The notes: generated from the sequence alone by a model not told the origin. DNA of 64,000 nucleotides from an uncultured Ruminococcus sp. (GCA_947627625.1 CANQWR010000007.1:26908-90907); one strand, 5' to 3'; counted from the first letter of the stretch, positions 26,986 to 36,146 are shown. Numbers and translations are program-made.

Positions 26986-27909
26986 TCACATTCCAAGTCT
27001 TGCAAGTTCCTTTTTTGCCATTTCGTTCCCCGACTCGGACGCTTTTCTGTACCAGTTTACCGCTTCTATAAGGTCAACAGGCGTTCCCATGCCCTTTTCA
27101 AGACACATTGCATATCTGTACTGTGCGGTATCCATTCCCAGTTCGGAAGCCCTCTTGTAATAGCTGACCGCCGTTTTATAGTTTATTGCCGTACCTCTGC
27201 CGTAAAAACAGCAGTTCCCCGCCGCATAGAGTGCAAGTTTATAATTTCTCTCCGCTGCACGTCTGTAGTCCGCAAACGCCTGAACCTCATTTTTTTGCGT
27301 ACCCTTGCCCATTTCGTAGCAGTAACCCCTGTTGTATATCGCTCTGACATTTCCCGACGCTGCCGCCTGACTGTAAAGCCTGAACGCTTTCGGGTAGTCT
27401 ATATCAGTTCCGAAACCGTAAAAATAGCAGTTCCCAAGCTCAAGCTGTGCAAGCGGATAGGACTTGTCCGAAGCCCTTTTCAGGTACTCTATCGCAAGAG
27501 CGTGATTTTCCTCCGTACCCTTTCCGTGGAGATAGCAACTGCCGAGATTGTACTCCGAAGGCGTATAGCCCTCCCTCGACGCTTCACGAAAGTACACAAA
27601 CCCCGCTTTCGGATTTTGCGGTGTACCCCTCCCCGCAAAGTACATCTTTGCAGTCTCGTCCATTCCCGCAGCGTGTCCCAAATCGGCGGACGCTTTGAAC
27701 GCCTGAAACGCTTCAGCGTACTTTCTCTGTGAGAGCATTGTCACTCCCCAACTGTAATACTTGTTGCGTTCGTCAATTTTCGCCTTGTTTTTCTCCGCTA
27801 TATCATCAAAAGTCCTCGTCCTTATCCTCTGTGCGTCACACACCGTACATATCTCTTTTGAGTCGTCGTTCGACGTTGAACACATACAGCACACCCACAC
27901 CATATTCAT
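26986..27909 (-). CDS. SEL1-repeat protein with N-terminal RanBP2-type zinc finger
   Basis: The 307-residue protein starts with a zinc finger of the pattern W-x-C-x2-C-x3-N-x6-C-x2-C (Trp5, Cys7, Cys10, Asn14, Cys21, Cys24), unusual in bacteria, followed by a short helical linker and about seven SEL1/TPR-like repeats of 36 residues (for example GDPADLGHA-type AAGMDETAKMYFAGRG, SEYNLGSCYLHGKG, QLELGNCYFYGFG). SEL1 arrays bind partner proteins. The gene follows the kinase gene by 9 nt, so it is probably an adaptor or substrate of that signalling operon. Confidence 0.85.
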   Translation of the reverse strand: MNMVWVCCMCSTSNDDSKEICTVCDAQRIRTRTFDDIAEKNKAKIDERNKYYSWGVTMLSQRKYAEAFQAFKASADLGHAAGMDETAKMYFAGRGTPQNPKAGFVYFREASREGYTPSEYNLGSCYLHGKGTEENHALAIEYLKRASDKSYPLAQLELGNCYFYGFGTDIDYPKAFRLYSQAAASGNVRAIYNRGYCYEMGKGTQKNEVQAFADYRRAAERNYKLALYAAGNCCFYGRGTAINYKTAVSYYKRASELGMDTAQYRYAMCLEKGMGTPVDLIEAVNWYRKASESGNEMAKKELARLGM

Positions 27910-27918
27910 ATCACGCCC

Positions 27919-29601
27919 TTACAAGTTATCGGCAAGTTTCTGTATTATCAGCATCTCACGCCTTATGAATCTCGATGAACCGTCAATGCCGAAAAAGCTG
28001 TACCCCTTTATTCCTCCCAAGACAGTCTGTTCTGTTCTGACATATCCCCTGTCAATAATCTTGTCCCTGTTGAACTTTATCCTGTGTTCGGGCCACGGCT
28101 CACAGAAAGTGTACGGGGAGGACATCGCTTCAGCGGACGGCACTGCCTCCTTTGACGGCTCTGCCGAAGTGGACGGTACTGCCCTTGCAACGGGTTTTGC
28201 GACCGTAACAGTTGCTCTCCTCACTACGGGTACTTTTTTGACAGGCTTTACCGTCTTTGTATCTTTGGAGTTTTTTGGATCTTTCAAGTCCTCCGTCTTT
28301 TTCTCGCACGCATACTTCATTGCCATTAAAGTTTCAAGCTTGAAAAATACGCTGTTTGAATCAGGTCTGTAGAGTTTATACCCTTTTATTCCCGAAACTT
28401 CCGCCTGTTCGGACGCAATGAAACCTCTGCTTGCTATTCTCTCCCTGTCAAATATTATATTATGCTCCGCCCACGGCTTACAGAACCCTTTCGGTGCGTT
28501 CGACTTCACATAGCCCTTTTTGTCGAGTTCCTGTGCAGTAGCACTCTCTTTCTCCCCCGACACATAACAAAGCTCATATATTTTTTCGCTCCCCGTATTT
28601 ATTTTCCTTATGCCCTGTATGCCGTCACTCTTCATCTTCTCCTTGTCTATTATTATGGAGTGTTCGGGCCAAGGCTCTTCAAATGCGGGTTCCGCCTGTT
28701 TAAGTCTTCTGAGTACCTCCTCGGCTGTCGGTCTGTCGTCGGGGTTCTTTTTGAGCATATCCGAAATCAAAGAAGCGTACTTGTGGCTGTTTATCTTCGG
28801 ACTTAGTTTCAGCTGACAACCGCTGTTCAGGGCTATCCAGCAGTATATTACTTTTCCCTTTTCCCGACGCTTTTCAAGTCTCTCCGTCAGATTTACGGGT
28901 TCGGGAAGTTCCCCCGCAAGATAGAAGTGAAAAATCAGTCCAAGTGAAAATATATCGGACTTCTGCGTTACAAGTTTGCCCATCTCCTCACGCTCGTCCT
29001 CTGCATCGGCATACGCACCGAGTTCGGGGGAATAGTAGTCTATAGTGCCTATTATCTCATCGGGCTTTTCGTTGACAAAATAACTGCTCTCGAAATCTAT
29101 CAGCTTTGCGACATAATTTCCCGTGTGATTCCTAACAAGCAATACATTCTGCAACTTCAAATCGCTGTGGACGATATTTTTCTTGTGGATAGTGTCAAGT
29201 GCCCCCGCTGCCGTCTGCATGAGAAGTTTTTTAACGTCCACGGACAGACCGCTCAAAACTCCCTCTATCTCGTCCTCGTCTATAGCTCCCTCTATAAACT
29301 CCGACGCCTCAACGTACTGGTTTCCCTCTATGAACTGCTCGCACGCAACGACTATATTTCCGCCTGCTCCCGTGACCGCATTTATAGTATTATTTATCTT
29401 GGAACGTGTTATGACAAAATCTTCAAACTGCTTTTTGTTGTGCATAAACGTCTTTGCGTCAAGAGTGCCGTTGTTTATCGGCATTACAGGTGTCTGATAC
29501 TTTTTCAGGAAGTATTTTTTACCGCCCCTCATGGCTGAGACTATCTGTCCGCAGTGGCTGTTACGCCACTCCTCCATAAGTTCAAATCCGTGAAATATCA
29601 T
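27919..29601 (-). CDS. Serine/threonine protein kinase with three C-terminal repeats
   Basis: The 560-residue protein has an N-terminal kinase fold with the VAIK-type lysine in KKYFLKKY (about residue 33), a catalytic loop HSDLKLQN (Asp147, Asn152) lacking the usual HRD Arg, and DFE in place of DFG (Asp169). A Lys/Pro/Ala-rich linker lies at 433-498. Three copies of a ~57-residue module begin PWPEH, PWAEH and PWPEH (about 309, 376 and 502) and share I-x-x-D/N and a GIKGY-like core; I know no name for it. The gene overlaps the PP2C gene by 4 nt. The context is a VWA-PP2C-kinase triad like those of TerY-type loci. Confidence 0.85.
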   Translation of the reverse strand: MIFHGFELMEEWRNSHCGQIVSAMRGGKKYFLKKYQTPVMPINNGTLDAKTFMHNKKQFEDFVITRSKINNTINAVTGAGGNIVVACEQFIEGNQYVEASEFIEGAIDEDEIEGVLSGLSVDVKKLLMQTAAGALDTIHKKNIVHSDLKLQNVLLVRNHTGNYVAKLIDFESSYFVNEKPDEIIGTIDYYSPELGAYADAEDEREEMGKLVTQKSDIFSLGLIFHFYLAGELPEPVNLTERLEKRREKGKVIYCWIALNSGCQLKLSPKINSHKYASLISDMLKKNPDDRPTAEEVLRRLKQAEPAFEEPWPEHSIIIDKEKMKSDGIQGIRKINTGSEKIYELCYVSGEKESATAQELDKKGYVKSNAPKGFCKPWAEHNIIFDRERIASRGFIASEQAEVSGIKGYKLYRPDSNSVFFKLETLMAMKYACEKKTEDLKDPKNSKDTKTVKPVKKVPVVRRATVTVAKPVARAVPSTSAEPSKEAVPSAEAMSSPYTFCEPWPEHRIKFNRDKIIDRGYVRTEQTVLGGIKGYSFFGIDGSSRFIRREMLIIQKLADNL

Positions 29602-31640
29602 GTCTCGTCACTCCCTCCGAAGTATCTGCCGTAAATCAAGTCGTACTCCGCAAAAATATTCCTCTGCAATTCGGACTTCTCCTCATAGCTCCTGAACTCC
29701 TCCTTGACAGATGCGGCAGTCTTTTCAATAAGTTCGGAGAGTTCCTCGGGCTTTTCGCTCACTATACGGACTATGTTCTCGTCTATGTACTTCTTGCAGA
29801 CCGAATTTCTTATTCTCTCCTCAACGGCTGTCATTTTTTTATACAGGGAGACAGTCTGCTCCGCTATACCGTTGTCCGCAACAAGAAACTCCCCCAAAAC
29901 AAGCTGTCCGCAAGCCGTCTCCGTGACGGCTTTTTCAAATATGTCGGGGTACTTCTCGGAGAGATTTTTGTTTTTATCTATATAGGAGGACTTCTTGCTG
30001 CTCATCATCTTGACAGAATCATTTGTACCCTCCGATATGGTTTTGAGTGCAGAAAAGGACTCCTCCGCACCCGTCCTTATCTCGTCAAGTTTACCGCCGT
30101 CCACATAGCCCGAAACATCTCCCGTGTCGGGGACGGGCTTGTTTTTTATTTTACCTATCTGCTCCGTAACCCATTTATATGCACTCTCTATCTTCTCTCC
30201 GCAAAGCTCCAGCTGATAGTAATAATTGTCAACCGCTCTGTGGTAAGCCTCCCTGATTTTGCAGATATTGTTTGCCTCCTTTGAAAGCTCATCGGGAATG
30301 CTGTACCCCGCACTCTTCATAACGGGTATAAAAAAAGAGAAGTTCTCAACTACAAATTTTCTTAACTCCTTTTCGGCTTTTCCGTAGTCCACACTGAGAA
30401 GTATATGCTCCCTGTCGTTTTCTATAGTGTCCGAAACAATGTCCCTGCACATTCTCTCACAGTAGTCCTTTACTTCACTGTTCTCCCTGAGAATGTCTGC
30501 CGTTATCTTTGAAATACCGTCTCCGCCCTTTTTGAACCTCTCAAATTCCTCCGAAAAATCCCTCGTCAGGAGTTCGGGAAGTCTCGAAATATACTCGCTC
30601 TCCATAAACGCAAGTCTCTTTTCGGCGTGACTTTTGAAATCCGCAAAATCAGTGTAGCCGAAAAATCTGAAAGCCATTGTACTGCTGTCATCGTGTCTGC
30701 CGTACTCCGTGAAAAATTCGGACAGCCTGCCACTCATCTCCTGCGTGTTTTCGGAGGCAAGTGCTGTGTCAAGAATAAGCTTTTCAAAGGACATATTGCT
30801 GTTGAAATATGCGGAGTCAAAACAACCGTCCGTTGCACCAAATATAACACAAGGCTTTTTGAATTTCTTATAACAACAGTTTATCCTGAAATTCTCTTCA
30901 CCGTTTGCCCTTATATAATTTGTCATACCGCCGTCGGGACGCTCTTCGTCTGCGACTATCTGACAAAGACCGTTTTCGCTGTCCCAGACATACGGTCTCG
31001 AATCGCCTGCCGTCAGGAAAACTCCCTGTGCATATTCGTCAGTCTCCCTGTAAATGCAGGCACAGAGTGTCGTGCCGAGAAGTGCAAGCCCCTCATATCT
31101 GCTCTCGTACACAAGATTTGCGTTTTCAGCTATTTTGAGCATATCACTCTTGATTTTTTCCGCAAAATAGTCTCCAAGCTCGTCCATATCCTGCTGTAGA
31201 TCTTCAATATCGTCCTGCTCAGCCTGCTCTATCACACTGAAAAAATAATCGGGCTGAAATATTTTATTATATTCTATCTCGTGCATTACTATCGCCGAGA
31301 CTATCCTTGACGCAAAATATCCGCTTTTTTTTATATTATTTATATTGTCCGTGTAACATTCACGGACTGCGAACAACTCAAAAAAAGAATCTCTCACATA
31401 TTCCGAGAACTCCGTCTCCGAATAATCGTCGTAAACTCCGTCAAAGAGAGTCTCCGCAAGCTCCTCCTCAATAAAGAGTTCGGGCTTTATGAGAGTGTGT
31501 CTTATTGACGACGCACCGCCAAGACCGTCCGCTGTCATTATCATTCTGTCGCTGACGTAAGGTCTTGCGTCCTCACCCTTATATACTACTGTCCCGTCAG
31601 GACGGACTTTGAAAGCCTGTCTGTAGACAGTAAATTCCAT
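29598..31640 (-). CDS. PP2C-like protein phosphatase with long helical C-terminus
   Basis: The 680-residue protein has a PP2C-like domain with ADGLGG (37-42), LLGTTLCACI (about 188), AGDSRPYVW (about 211), GATDGCFD (Asp271) and HDDSSTMAF (Asp317, Asp318), the acidic residues that bind the two metals. From about residue 335 to the end it is charged and helical, with no recognised domain. It should reverse the action of the kinase whose gene overlaps its 3' end by 4 nt. This order is the same as in known phosphorylation triads with a VWA protein. Confidence 0.85.
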   Translation of the reverse strand: MEFTVYRQAFKVRPDGTVVYKGEDARPYVSDRMIMTADGLGGASSIRHTLIKPELFIEEELAETLFDGVYDDYSETEFSEYVRDSFFELFAVRECYTDNINNIKKSGYFASRIVSAIVMHEIEYNKIFQPDYFFSVIEQAEQDDIEDLQQDMDELGDYFAEKIKSDMLKIAENANLVYESRYEGLALLGTTLCACIYRETDEYAQGVFLTAGDSRPYVWDSENGLCQIVADEERPDGGMTNYIRANGEENFRINCCYKKFKKPCVIFGATDGCFDSAYFNSNMSFEKLILDTALASENTQEMSGRLSEFFTEYGRHDDSSTMAFRFFGYTDFADFKSHAEKRLAFMESEYISRLPELLTRDFSEEFERFKKGGDGISKITADILRENSEVKDYCERMCRDIVSDTIENDREHILLSVDYGKAEKELRKFVVENFSFFIPVMKSAGYSIPDELSKEANNICKIREAYHRAVDNYYYQLELCGEKIESAYKWVTEQIGKIKNKPVPDTGDVSGYVDGGKLDEIRTGAEESFSALKTISEGTNDSVKMMSSKKSSYIDKNKNLSEKYPDIFEKAVTETACGQLVLGEFLVADNGIAEQTVSLYKKMTAVEERIRNSVCKKYIDENIVRIVSEKPEELSELIEKTAASVKEEFRSYEEKSELQRNIFAEYDLIYGRYFGGSDET

Positions 31641-31693
31641 ATCAAGCTACCCCCTGTCTCAAATGCTGTTTAAGTACTTATCTATCTGTAATC

Positions 31694-32112
31694 GGGACTG
31701 TCACCCTTGTGTTAAATGTGGAACGCTCCCCCCGTTTATATGCTTTGGGAAAATCCGTCCACCCACGCACGCACAATATGACTGTCACCCTTGTGTAAAA
31801 CGTGGAACGTCCCCCCGTTTATATGCTTTGGGGAAAACTCCGTTCCACACATAATAACGACTGTCGCCTTTGTGTGAAACGTGGAACGTTCCTCCCCGCT
31901 TATATGCTTTGGGAAAATCCGTCCCCGCACACCCGCACACAATATGACCGTCGCCCTTGTGCGGAGCGGGGAACGCTCCCCCGTTTATATGCTTTTGGGA
32001 AAATCCGTCTCACACACAACAATAACTGTCTCCCTTGTGTAAAACGTGGAACGCTCCCCCCGTTACCGCCTTACGGCTTATCTGCTTCGGGGAAACCCAC
32101 ACACAATAAGCC
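31694..32112. repeat. Tandem ~82-bp repeat array, five units
   Basis: Units start with a GACTGTC-like motif at 31694, 31778, 31859, 31946 and 32024 (spacings 84, 81, 87 and 78 bp). Each unit has CCCTTGTGT, a GTGGAACG core, a C-run/G-run hairpin around TTTATATGCTTT, and a CA-rich end. The array lies between the PP2C and VWA genes. It has variable unit length and no unique spacers, so it is not CRISPR. The frames in it are not credible genes. Confidence 0.85.
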
Positions 32113-32149
32113 GTAAAGCGTATAATATATAACTATAAACTTGTAAACC

Positions 32150-32842
32150 TCAGAAAGAACCCACAACAAGGTCTATTGCCGACTGCACGTCCACGTCCGA
32201 GAGACCTGTTCCTGCGGGGGAAAATGCGGGCCAGTACCTGTTCCAAGCCTGTAATTCCGTCCACGGCTCTGCGTTCGGTACAAACGCCACAAGTCTTCCC
32301 GCTTTCGGCTGGTAGTTGCTGACAAGCATCTGGTCTGTGCCTTCCCACCACGCACCAAGTTCCGCTATATTTGCAGGCATTCCTTCGGGGTACAGGTCAC
32401 TGTTTGCCCTCTCTCCGAGCGGTAGTGCAGGTGCGTCCGAAAAGACAAGCACTACATGACGGCGTTTTGAACCTGAAGTTGTCCAGTCCGATTTGAGTGC
32501 AAAAGCTATCGCTTCAAGGGCGTTTTCGGGAATGTCCCCGCCTCCCTTTGCCTCTATTGAACCGACAAACTCCCTGAAAGCCTCTCCGTCCTCGGGAAGA
32601 GTGAAAAACGGCGACTCAACCATCGGCTCTGCATCGTAACCGTAGTCCCTGAAAGCTATTACTTTTACTCTCAGTGTCTCAACGTCCTTGTCGTTCTCCT
32701 CCATTGAGTCAACAAATTTCTCGTAAAAAGAAATCGCATTGTTCTTTACCTCGTCTATTATCGGAGACATACTTCCCGTTGCGTCTATGCACATCACGAC
32801 ATCAACACAGTACTCTCCCATACCCTGTCCAGGTGCTATCAT
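32150..32842 (-). CDS. TerY-like VWA-domain protein
   Basis: The start is the ATG at 32842, with AGGAGG about 10 nt upstream. The 230-residue protein is almost entirely a von Willebrand factor A domain with the metal-site motif DATGSMS (Asp20, Thr22, Ser24), a second conserved loop GGGDIPENALEAI, and VVLVFSDAPALPL. VWA proteins of this type work as metal-dependent protein-binding modules in tellurite-resistance-like and phosphorylation-triad loci. The PP2C, kinase and SEL1 genes follow on the same strand, separated only by a repeat array, so a shared pathway is likely. Confidence 0.85.
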   Translation of the reverse strand: MIAPGQGMGEYCVDVVMCIDATGSMSPIIDEVKNNAISFYEKFVDSMEENDKDVETLRVKVIAFRDYGYDAEPMVESPFFTLPEDGEAFREFVGSIEAKGGGDIPENALEAIAFALKSDWTTSGSKRRHVVLVFSDAPALPLGERANSDLYPEGMPANIAELGAWWEGTDQMLVSNYQPKAGRLVAFVPNAEPWTELQAWNRYWPAFSPAGTGLSDVDVQSAIDLVVGSF

Positions 32843-32895
32843 TATTATCTTCCTCCTGTTTTTTAATTTCAGCAAATATACTGCTTTATCATACT

Positions 32896-32924
32896 ATTAT
32901 ATACCATTTTCATAAAAAAGTCAA
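32896..32924 (-). promoter_or_regulatory. Promoter of the VWA gene
   Basis: On the minus strand, TTGACT (plus 32919-32924) and TATAAT (plus 32896-32901) have a 17-bp spacer, ~55 bp before the start codon. Confidence 0.75.
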
Positions 32925-33002
32925 TATAACTCATAAAAAAAACCACAAAATATTATCTTATTTATGCAAAATGGCTTGAATAAAAATATAAATAATAAAA
33001 AC

Positions 33003-33031
33003 AAATGAGAAACCGAGCGGGTTTCTCATTT
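33003..33031 (-). terminator. Intrinsic terminator after the LysR gene
   Basis: AAATGAGAAAC and GTTTCTCATTT form an 11-bp stem with a 7-base loop. On the minus strand a T-rich tract follows, placing it as the terminator of the LysR gene and separating it from the VWA promoter. Confidence 0.75.
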
Positions 33032-33057
33032 ACGGCTGTAATTAAATCAAATCAAAT

Positions 33058-33108
33058 TAAATTACTAAAATCATCAAAATTATTAAAATTATTAAAATTA
33101 TTAAAAGT
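33058..33108. repeat. AT-rich microsatellite-like tract
   Basis: Repeats of ATTATTAAA (period about 10) run from the LysR stop codon region toward the terminator. They reach into the last codons of the LysR gene. No function is apparent. Confidence 0.6.
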
Positions 33109-34042
33109 CCCGTCTCTCGGAAATCTCCGAATAGTAGTCCGTCAGACTTTTTACAAATGACTCCGTGAGACGGCTGTCCGCACGCTTTTCTCGCCATATC
33201 ACCATGTCTCTGACTTTTATGTCTGCATAGCTGCTCCTTTTCAGGACAAGTCCCGCAAAATTGCAGTCTATGTAGGGGTACGGCGACACCCACATATATG
33301 ATTTCTCTATTACGTCAAGCATTTTGACTCTGCTACCCCTGTCACGCACATATACCGTGTTCTGTGCAGGGTCCCGCACAAAGTTTTTGTTTATGAAGTT
33401 CCTCCCGAAATTCTTCACGTCGTCGGCTGAATTTACTATCTCCGTGTGGTCCGTAAGCTGTTCCGCTTTTATGTCGTCAAGCTCCGACAGCGGGTCACTG
33501 CTCTTTATAAGCACACACATATTAAATTCGGCGAGAATCTCTCCGCTAAGTCTCTTCTCCTCCAGTTTCCTGCCGAAAAAATTGTACTGCCCCTCGGGTA
33601 CTCTTATCACTCCGACATCGGCTTTCCCCGACGAAACCGAATCTATCACCTGATTTATCTCTCCCTCCGAAAGGTCAAGGTGTATGCCCCCCGAACCGTC
33701 TCCGAATGAGTTTAACCACACTCCCACCGCAGGGGCTATGCAGCAGGAACTCACCGCCGAAACCCTGAACGAAGTACCGCCCTTTTTCTTGTCAATGTAC
33801 TCCTCTTCAAGCTGTTTCATGCGTGTGACAATCTCCTCCGCACCCGTGAGAAATTTTTCCCCCTCGGGTGTAAGAGACATTCCGCTTGAATTTCTCCAGA
33901 ATATCTGTGTGCCGAGTTCCTCCTCAAGCTCTTTTACCGAAAGACTTATATTTGGCTGTGCGTGGTGAAGTCTTTTTGCTGCTGCTGTGATGCTGCCCTC
34001 CCGAGCTATTGCAATTACGTGTTCAAGTTGCTGAAGTTTCAT
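33101..34042 (-). CDS. LysR-family transcriptional regulator
   Basis: The 313-residue protein has the LysR helix-turn-helix at the N-terminus (QLEHVIAIAREGSITAAAKRLHHAQPNISLSVKELEEELGTQIF, residues about 4-48) and a periplasmic-binding-like effector domain (about 90-305). The start at 34042 follows a GGAGTGAT site. LysR genes often control a divergent neighbour; here the divergent unit is the phosphonate operon, 800 bp away beyond a repeat cluster, so regulation of it is possible but not shown. Confidence 0.9.
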   Translation of the reverse strand: MKLQQLEHVIAIAREGSITAAAKRLHHAQPNISLSVKELEEELGTQIFWRNSSGMSLTPEGEKFLTGAEEIVTRMKQLEEEYIDKKKGGTSFRVSAVSSCCIAPAVGVWLNSFGDGSGGIHLDLSEGEINQVIDSVSSGKADVGVIRVPEGQYNFFGRKLEEKRLSGEILAEFNMCVLIKSSDPLSELDDIKAEQLTDHTEIVNSADDVKNFGRNFINKNFVRDPAQNTVYVRDRGSRVKMLDVIEKSYMWVSPYPYIDCNFAGLVLKRSSYADIKVRDMVIWREKRADSRLTESFVKSLTDYYSEISERRDF

Positions 34043-34169
34043 AAAATCACTCCTTAGTAATTATTTTTTGTTAGTCTTTTTGGTGCAGAGCCTGATATTT
34101 CTGTCACTCGGACAAAAATTTAGCGGGTATGTGTCGGTTTTTTTGCAGAGTAGCTTTCAGAAACGTCAT

Positions 34170-34510
34170 TCAGCCCATAATCGTTCTAAAATATTGCCTT
34201 ACGGCTTTGGACTGGGGGACGCTGTCCCCCAGACCCCCTGCAAGGGGGGTGTAACCCCCCTTGACCCCCAAAATTAAACGTTAGAAGATTATCATGGGGG
34301 GTTCGGGGGGATTCTTCCCCCCGATGGGGGTCTGGGGGCAAAGCCCCCTGCCCCTTATCGTTCATGGGGGGCTTGGGGGGCAACGCCCCCCAACAGGGGG
34401 CAAAGCCCCCTGCCCCCTTATCGTTCCAATAAGGGTTTGGAGCGAACCCCTCTTGACTCCAAAATTGAAACAGTAGAATAATCATGGGGGTTCAGGAGGC
34501 AAAGTCCCAT
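34170..34510. repeat. G/C-run repeat cluster 7
   Basis: The cluster lies between the divergent LysR and phosphonate units. It has CCCATAATCGTTCTAA (about 34170), GGGGGACGCTGTCCCCC, a forward module from ATCATGGGGGG (about 34291) and two further hairpin units ending CCCTTATCGTTC. From 34511 to 34705 the sequence is AT-rich without recognisable features. Confidence 0.9.
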
Positions 34511-34705
34511 TGCCCTCTTTACTTGTCATATCAGATTATACATTTATTATAACATATTTGATTCCTATATGCAAGACTGTATCAATATTTATTCCTGTAT
34601 TTGTGAATAATTTTATTATTTCTGCTCAATTCCTTTATTATTTTGCACGCTTTTTTGAGTATTTTCAACAATTTTCAACAGCTCTGTCCACAATAAAAAT
34701 ATAAC

Positions 34706-34734
34706 TTGACATTTTCATGGCGTGAGTGTATAAT
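34706..34734 (+). promoter_or_regulatory. Promoter of the phosphonate operon
   Basis: TTGACA (34706-34711) and TATAAT (34729-34734) are separated by 17 bp. The transcript would have a ~110-nt 5' leader that contains three 14-bp AT repeats (TTTTAATTATATTA at 34776 and 34790, a shortened copy at 34804). Confidence 0.8.
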
Positions 34735-34850
34735 TAGTAGTAAGCGTATTTTATCCCGTATAATATAGATATTTATTTTAATTATATTATTTTAATTATA
34801 TTATTTTAATTATTTATTTTTAATTAACTATAAATCGAAAGGTGAATGTG

Positions 34851-36146
34851 ATGAAAACTGTTTATACTTGTTTCTGCACCGATGTCATCCACGAGGGTCA
34901 CATGAACATAATAAAAAAAGCCTGCGAATACGGCAGAGTTGTTGTCGGTGTCCTCAGCGACGAGGCTATGGTCAGATTCAACAGATTCCCGACTGTCTCT
35001 TTTGAAGAGCGTCTCAGAATAGCAAGACAGGCAGAGGGTGTCTCGGAAGTCGTCATTCAGGACGAAATCCTCTACGACAAAATTATTTCGGAATTAAAGC
35101 CCGACTACGTTATCCACGGCGACAACTGGCTGAGCGGTCCCATGCGTGCCATAAGGGACAACGTTGAAAATGCTCTCTCCGCCTATGGAGGGCAGATTAT
35201 CGACGCTCCCTACACATACAACGAAAAAGTAAAGCACATCGATATGCAGATGCGTGAAAAACTCGCTATGCCCGAGTTCAGGCGGAAAAGGCTAAGACAG
35301 ACCGTCAACATAAGGGGTCTTGTAAAGGCTCTTGAAGTCCACAGCGGTCTCACGGGTCTCATAGCAGAAAAGACTTTCGTCGAAAACAACGGCGAATTTG
35401 ACCAGTTCGATGCGATGTGGATAAGTTCACTGTGCGACTCCACCGCTAAAGGCAAGCCCGATATTGAACTTGTCGATATGACTTCAAGATTCAGGACCAT
35501 TGAGGACGTTATGGAAGTCACCACCAAACCTATTATTTTTGACGGCGACACGGGCGGTCTTGCGGAACATTTTGTCTATACGGTCAGAACCCTTGAGAGA
35601 ATGGGCGTTTCTGCCGTGATAATAGAGGACAAAATGGGTCTGAAAAAAAATTCCCTCTTCGGCAATGAAGTAAAGCAGACACAGGACACTCCCGAACACT
35701 TCTGCGAAAAAATAAGAGCGGGCAAAAAAGTACAGCTCACGGACGATTTTATGATTATCGCAAGAATTGAAAGTCTCATTCTCGAACAGGGTATGGAGGA
35801 CGCTTTGAACCGTGCCTTTGCGTACGTCAATGCGGGTGCGGACGGTATAATGATCCACAGCAGAAAAAAGTCCCCCGATGAAGTACTCGAATTTTGCGAC
35901 AAGTTCCGTGAAAAAGACAAAAAAACTCCCATAGTGGTTGTGCCGACTACTTTCAACACTGTCACGGAAAATGAACTCCGTGAACACGGTGTCAACATAG
36001 TCATATACGCAAACCAACTCACAAGAAGTGCCTTTCCCGCTATGGAGAACACCGCAAAGAAAATTCTCATGAACCACCGTGCAAAAGAGGCTGATGACTC
36101 TCTCATGCCTATAAAGGAGATAATCTCCCTCATTGACGAACTGTGA
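34851..36146 (+). CDS. Phosphoenolpyruvate mutase fused to a cytidylyltransferase-like domain
   Basis: The ATG at 34851 follows AAAGGTG. The 431-residue protein has an N-terminal nucleotidyltransferase domain (about 1-130) with HEGH (residues 14-17), as in CTP:phosphocholine/glycerol-3-phosphate cytidylyltransferases, and a PEP mutase domain (about 145-431) with DGDTGG (231-236) and EDKMGLKKNS (259-268), which fits the EDK-x5-NS signature of true PEP mutases and not of isocitrate lyases. It converts PEP to phosphonopyruvate, the entry step to nearly all C-P compounds. The fused domain suggests a later CMP-activation step. The decarboxylase that pulls this reaction forward is at 40191. Confidence 0.92.
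   Translation: MKTVYTCFCTDVIHEGHMNIIKKACEYGRVVVGVLSDEAMVRFNRFPTVSFEERLRIARQAEGVSEVVIQDEILYDKIISELKPDYVIHGDNWLSGPMRAIRDNVENALSAYGGQIIDAPYTYNEKVKHIDMQMREKLAMPEFRRKRLRQTVNIRGLVKALEVHSGLTGLIAEKTFVENNGEFDQFDAMWISSLCDSTAKGKPDIELVDMTSRFRTIEDVMEVTTKPIIFDGDTGGLAEHFVYTVRTLERMGVSAVIIEDKMGLKKNSLFGNEVKQTQDTPEHFCEKIRAGKKVQLTDDFMIIARIESLILEQGMEDALNRAFAYVNAGADGIMIHSRKKSPDEVLEFCDKFREKDKKTPIVVVPTTFNTVTENELREHGVNIVIYANQLTRSAFPAMENTAKKILMNHRAKEADDSLMPIKEIISLIDEL

Noticed and set aside
31736..31942. Short minus-strand frame and GTGGAAC motifs that look like parS half-sites
   Set aside because: The frame is a repeat translation, and no unit has the full CACGTG palindrome, so neither a gene nor a ParB site is supported.
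31694..32112. Possible CRISPR array
   Set aside because: The period is ~82 bp with similar sequence throughout each unit, no unique spacers and no cas genes; it is a tandem repeat.
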